Assembly: GCA_009783395.1 (NCBI GenBank) | Contig: WRHA01000326.1 | Span: 1 to 7,570, forward strand | Length of the DNA: 7,570 bases | Direction of reading: 5' to 3' | DNA from: Defluviitaleaceae bacterium | Lineage (GTDB): Bacteria; Bacillota; Clostridia; Lachnospirales; WQUN01 | In this document: positions 4,690 through 7,570 of the stretch, in pieces | Numbering within the stretch: the first letter of the stretch is position 1 | Layout: every line of letters begins with the position of its first letter | The notes under the pieces: model-generated | Seen by the model: only the letters and a program-made list of their open reading frames with translations | Told to the model about the DNA's origin: nothing | Database searches by the model: none | Made by a program: the position numbers and the translations under genes

Positions 4690-6348
4690 ATGCATAGCGA
4701 TTTTGTAACACTGGGAAATAAAGTTGTACCGCACCGTTCGCTTTTTAAATCGATGGGCTATACCGACGAGGAGCTTGCCAAGCCGCTAATCGGCATCGCA
4801 AACGCACACAGCGAGGTTGTGCCGGGACATATTCACTTGGACGATATTTCCGAGGCTGTTAAAAAAGGCGTGCTTGCCGCAGGCGGAACACCGATTGAAT
4901 TTCCGTCAATCGGCGTGTGCGACGGCATTTCGATGGGGCATATCGGCATGAAATACTCCCTGCCCAGCCGCGAGTTGATTGCCGATTCTGTTGAATCGAT
5001 GGTGCTTGCTCACGCGTTTGACGCGGTTGTTTTGATTCCCAACTGCGATAAAATCGTACCCGGTATGTTAATGGCGGCGGCACGGCTAAATATCCCCGCA
5101 ATCGTAATAAGCGGCGGGCCGATGCTTGCAGGGCGCGTTGAAGGGCGTGCGGTTTCTTTATCGCAAACCTTCGAAGCCGTGGGGGCGCACGCCGTCGGCA
5201 AAATTTCCGACGAAACTTTGCGCGAATACGAAGATCAGGCATGTCCGACATGCGGCTCATGCGCGGGCATGTTTACCGCAAACAGCATGAACTGCATCAC
5301 AGAAGCTCTCGGCATGGCATTACCCGGCAATGGTACAACCCCCGCTGTTTTCGCAGAACGTCTGCGCCTTGCAAAGGAATCCGGCAAGCGTATCATGCAT
5401 CTGTATAATGAAAACATACGTCCGCGTGACATCATGACGCGCAACGCATTTTTGAACGCGCTGACGCTTGATATGGCTCTCGGATGCAGTACAAACAGCA
5501 TGTTACACCTGCCCGCGATCGCATACGAAGCAGACGTTGATTTGCCGCTTACCCTCGCGAACGAAATTTCTGCTAAAACGCCGAATCTCTGTCGCCTTGC
5601 CCCCGCCGGCCCGCACCATATCGAGGACTTGTACAATGCCGGCGGCGTTCCCGCCGTTTTAAAGGAGCTTTCCACCCTCGGCATACTGCATCCCGACGAA
5701 ACAACCGTCGCGGGCAAACTCGGCGACTCCATTAAATCGGCTTCCAATAAAAATCCCGAGGTCATCCGCCCTGCAAGCAATCCGTTCTCGCCGGTTGGAG
5801 GAATCATGGTTCTTACGGGCAATTTGGCAGAGCAAGGAAGCGTTGTAAAACGCAGTGCCGTTGCCAACGAAATGATGAAAACCTCCGGTCGCGCCCGCGT
5901 TTTCGAATCGGAGGAAGAGTGCGCCGAGGCGATCTACGCCCAAAAAGTTAAGCCGGGCGACGTTGTTGTTATCCGTTACGAGGGCCCCAAAGGCGGACCG
6001 GGAATGCGCGAAATGCTTAACCCAACCGCCGCGCTTATGGGCATGGGGCTCGGCAAAGAGGTTTCGCTTATCACCGACGGGCGTTTCAGCGGCGCGTCAC
6101 GCGGTGCGTGTATCGGGCATGTTTCGCCGGAAGCGGCCATTGGCGGGCTGATCGCATTGGTCGAGGAAGGCGACAAAATTGACATCGATATCAACGGCGG
6201 AACGGTTCATCTTGATGTTCCCGACGATGTTATCTCCGCACGTCGCGCAAAATGGCAACCTCCCGCGCCGAAAGCGGGCAAAAAAGGATACCTTGCACGA
6301 TATGAAAAGCTTGTCACGGGAGCAGATAAGGGAGCGGTCTTAGTCTAG
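4690..6348 (+). CDS. ilvD: Dihydroxy-acid dehydratase
   Basis: This iron-sulfur enzyme converts 2,3-dihydroxy-isovalerate and -methylvalerate to the 2-keto acids of the valine, isoleucine and leucine pathway. The 552-residue chain is full length for the bacterial family. Family blocks are [34 protein letters not shown] (Cys119), [17 protein letters not shown] (Cys185, Cys188, Cys191), [23 protein letters not shown] and [14 protein letters not shown]. The N-terminal stretch reads [13 protein letters not shown]. Enzymes with a plant-type [2Fe-2S] cluster carry a Cys near this point (TPCN-type motif), so this one looks like the [4Fe-4S] E. coli type, an inference from one position. ATG 4690 has AAGGTGG (4677-4683) six bases upstream. 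An in-frame TTG at 4657 lies inside the palindromic element and is rejected. No clear promoter is visible, and no other ilv or leu gene is in the window, so the gene appears solitary here. Confidence 0.96.
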   Translation: MHSDFVTLGNKVVPHRSLFKSMGYTDEELAKPLIGIANAHSEVVPGHIHLDDISEAVKKGVLAAGGTPIEFPSIGVCDGISMGHIGMKYSLPSRELIADSVESMVLAHAFDAVVLIPNCDKIVPGMLMAAARLNIPAIVISGGPMLAGRVEGRAVSLSQTFEAVGAHAVGKISDETLREYEDQACPTCGSCAGMFTANSMNCITEALGMALPGNGTTPAVFAERLRLAKESGKRIMHLYNENIRPRDIMTRNAFLNALTLDMALGCSTNSMLHLPAIAYEADVDLPLTLANEISAKTPNLCRLAPAGPHHIEDLYNAGGVPAVLKELSTLGILHPDETTVAGKLGDSIKSASNKNPEVIRPASNPFSPVGGIMVLTGNLAEQGSVVKRSAVANEMMKTSGRARVFESEEECAEAIYAQKVKPGDVVVIRYEGPKGGPGMREMLNPTAALMGMGLGKEVSLITDGRFSGASRGACIGHVSPEAAIGGLIALVEEGDKIDIDINGGTVHLDVPDDVISARRAKWQPPAPKAGKKGYLARYEKLVTGADKGAVLV

Positions 6349-6428
6349 CACGCCAAGCGTGCATTGGACACCGTGGACGTCTTCGAGTTATTGGGGTGTT
6401 CGTCTCGAAGCCGGATGCAGTCTCCCGG
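6348..6428 (+). other. Potentially structured 3' region of the ilvD transcript
   Basis: A hairpin GCACGC-CAA-GCGTGC (6348-6362) starts on the last base of the ilvD stop codon. Next, GGACACC (6366-6372) can pair with GGTGTTC (6395-6401, one G-U). CTTCGAG (6381-6387) pairs perfectly with CTCGAAG (6404-6410). The order of these two stems is that of an H-type pseudoknot, or they are mutually exclusive. CCGG at 6411-6414 and 6425-6428 adds a short stem. The bidirectional terminator follows directly. No coding potential is visible. It may be a structured untranslated tail or a processed small RNA; stems this short can also arise by chance. Confidence 0.35.
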
Positions 6429-6435
6429 TTTATAA

Positions 6436-6477
6436 AAAAAATCGGTGCGGGTAGCTTGCTACCCGCACCGATTTTTT
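6436..6477. terminator. Bidirectional intrinsic terminator (ilvD / infB), copy 2 of the repeated hairpin
   Basis: Positions 6436-6455 are the exact reverse complement of 6458-6477, giving 20-bp arms around TT. The GC-rich stem is flanked by A8 on the left and T6 on the right, so a U-run follows the hairpin on either strand. It lies between the convergent ilvD and infB ends, as expected for a shared terminator. AAATCGGTGCGGGTAG (6439-6454) and its complement are identical to the arms of the palindrome at 2293-2329. Confidence 0.93.
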
Positions 6478-6480
6478 ATA

Positions 6481-6505
6481 TTACCATGAAGTTACCGTGA
6501 ATTTA
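6481..6505 (-). repeat. Triplicated 11-base unit placing TAA in all three frames after infB
   Basis: On the minus strand GGTAA recurs three times at 11-base intervals, in CCGCGGTAA, ATTCACGGTAA and CTTCATGGTAA. The first TAA (6503-6505) is the infB stop. The next two (6492-6494 and 6481-6483) fall in the other two reading frames because 11 is not a multiple of three. The copies are imperfect, suggesting an old tandem duplication or chance with selection for stops. Confidence 0.55.
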
Positions 6506-7570
6506 CCGCGGAATTTCTTCCATTACATAGGCTTCGATTTTGTCGCCCTCTTTTATGTCGTTGTAATTTTTAAATGTCATGCCGCAGTCATAACCGCTTG
6601 CGACTTCTTTTGCGTCATCCTTGAAGCGTTTCAGAGCGTCGAGATGGCCGTCGTAAATTACGCGACCGTCGCGTACGATGCGGACTTGCGCGTTGCGTGT
6701 AATTTTGCCTTCGGTTACATGGCATCCGCCAATCGTACCGATGCCGGACGCCTTGAAGATTTGGCGAATTTCTGCATGTCCGAGGACTTTTTCGGCAAAT
6801 TCGGGATCAAGCATACCCTTCATTGCGGCTTCGATATCGTCGATTGCGGAATAGATTACAGAGTACAATCGAACGTCGACGCTTTCATTTTCTGCAACGG
6901 ATTTTGCGGAAGTATCGGGACGCACATTGAATCCAAGAATTATCGCGTTTGATGCACTCGCAAGCATAACGTCGGATTCGGTAATCGCCCCTACCCCCGT
7001 GTGAATTATCCTTACGCGAACCTCGGGGTTCGTAAGCTTTTCCAAACTGCCGCGCAATGCCTCAACAGAACCTTGCACATCGGCTTTTACGACAATATTC
7101 AGATCCTTAACTTGCCCTGCTTGAATTTGATTGAAGAGATCATCCAGCGAAACCTTGCCCTGAGTGGCTTTTATCATGCCTATGCGGCTTTTCGCGACAA
7201 CGGATTCGGAAAGTTGACGGGCTTGACGCTCATTTTCGGCGGCATAAAGCACATCGCCCGTTGCAGGAACGTCGACTAAGCCGGTAATTTCTACGGTTCG
7301 CGACGGGCCAGCCTCTTTAACACTTTTGCCGCGGCTGTTTATCATTGCGCGAACTTTTCCAAAGCACGCCCCTGCAACAACGGGATCGCCAACACGAAGC
7401 GTTCCCTCTTGCACCAAAATCGTGGCAACGGGGCCGCGCCCTTTGTCGAGCTTCGCTTCAATAATGCTTCCGCGTGCGGGCTTGTTCGGATTCGCTTTCA
7501 ATTCTTTCATTTCAGCCACAAGCAAGATGTTTTCCAAAAGCAACTCGATACCTGTTTTCGCACGTGCGGA
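6503..7570 (-). CDS. infB: Translation initiation factor IF-2, C-terminal part (5' end outside window)
   Basis: The frame enters from the right edge and ends at TAA 6503, giving 355 codons, roughly the C-terminal part of this long GTPase. IF-2 brings initiator fMet-tRNA to the 30S subunit and promotes subunit joining. The first residues, [26 protein letters not shown], are the end of the GTPase domain with its G5-type SA motif. Domain II follows ([20 protein letters not shown] to about ENERQAR). Next is the conserved domain III stretch [18 protein letters not shown], then the tRNA-binding C-terminal domain with [18 protein letters not shown] and [19 protein letters not shown]. The sequence looks intact, with no frameshift. 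A TTG at 7543 could be mistaken for a start, but reading continues in frame to the edge. The gene terminates at the hairpin 6436-6477. Confidence 0.97.
   Translation of the reverse strand, partial: SARAKTGIELLLENILLVAEMKELKANPNKPARGSIIEAKLDKGRGPVATILVQEGTLRVGDPVVAGACFGKVRAMINSRGKSVKEAGPSRTVEITGLVDVPATGDVLYAAENERQARQLSESVVAKSRIGMIKATQGKVSLDDLFNQIQAGQVKDLNIVVKADVQGSVEALRGSLEKLTNPEVRVRIIHTGVGAITESDVMLASASNAIILGFNVRPDTSAKSVAENESVDVRLYSVIYSAIDDIEAAMKGMLDPEFAEKVLGHAEIRQIFKASGIGTIGGCHVTEGKITRNAQVRIVRDGRVIYDGHLDALKRFKDDAKEVASGYDCGMTFKNYNDIKEGDKIEAYVMEEIPR

Noticed and set aside
5235..5867. Open frame on the minus strand (210 codons)
   Set aside because: It is antisense to ilvD within highly conserved enzyme blocks and has no initiation signal.

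Overview
The window looks like a piece of a Gram-positive Firmicutes chromosome, most likely a plant-fibre-degrading member of the Clostridia. This rests on strong AGGAGG-type ribosome binding sites, near-consensus sigma-A promoters, a very large sugar-uptake-type solute-binding protein of a kind known from Paenibacillaceae and Clostridia, a GH5 endoglucanase, and an M23 peptidase with the N-terminal layout typical of that phylum. The taxonomic call is inference; no rRNA or other species marker is present.

Left part, minus strand (1-2241): the first 360 codons of a secreted solute-binding-type protein run off the left edge, behind an almost perfect promoter. Upstream of it, in the same orientation, is a complete GH5 cellulase without a signal peptide. 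Together they suggest uptake of beta-glucan fragments and cytoplasmic cleavage.

Middle part, plus strand (2290-4534): a divergent intergenic region holds an 18-bp-arm perfect palindrome and a second AT-rich dyad. It is followed by an M23 (LytM) membrane-anchored peptidase and, 25 bases later, a bactofilin. This is a recognised cell-shape gene pair. A histone-like HU gene follows with its own promoter and a clear intrinsic terminator.

Right part (4535-7570): a 110-bp, nearly fully self-complementary element with terminal inverted repeats and a 4-bp flanking direct repeat lies between the HU terminator and ilvD (dihydroxy-acid dehydratase, branched-chain amino acid synthesis). The ilvD 3' flank contains several possible RNA stems and ends in a bidirectional terminator. 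The terminator's 16-nt stem arms are identical to those of the palindrome at 2293. Converging on it from the right is the C-terminal portion of infB (translation initiation factor IF-2), which enters from beyond the right edge.

The proteins are all recognisable families. The unusual content is in the intergenic DNA: the MITE-like palindrome before ilvD, the repeated hairpin with conserved arms and divergent loops, and the candidate structured 3' region of ilvD. I found no tRNA, rRNA, CRISPR array or complete insertion sequence.
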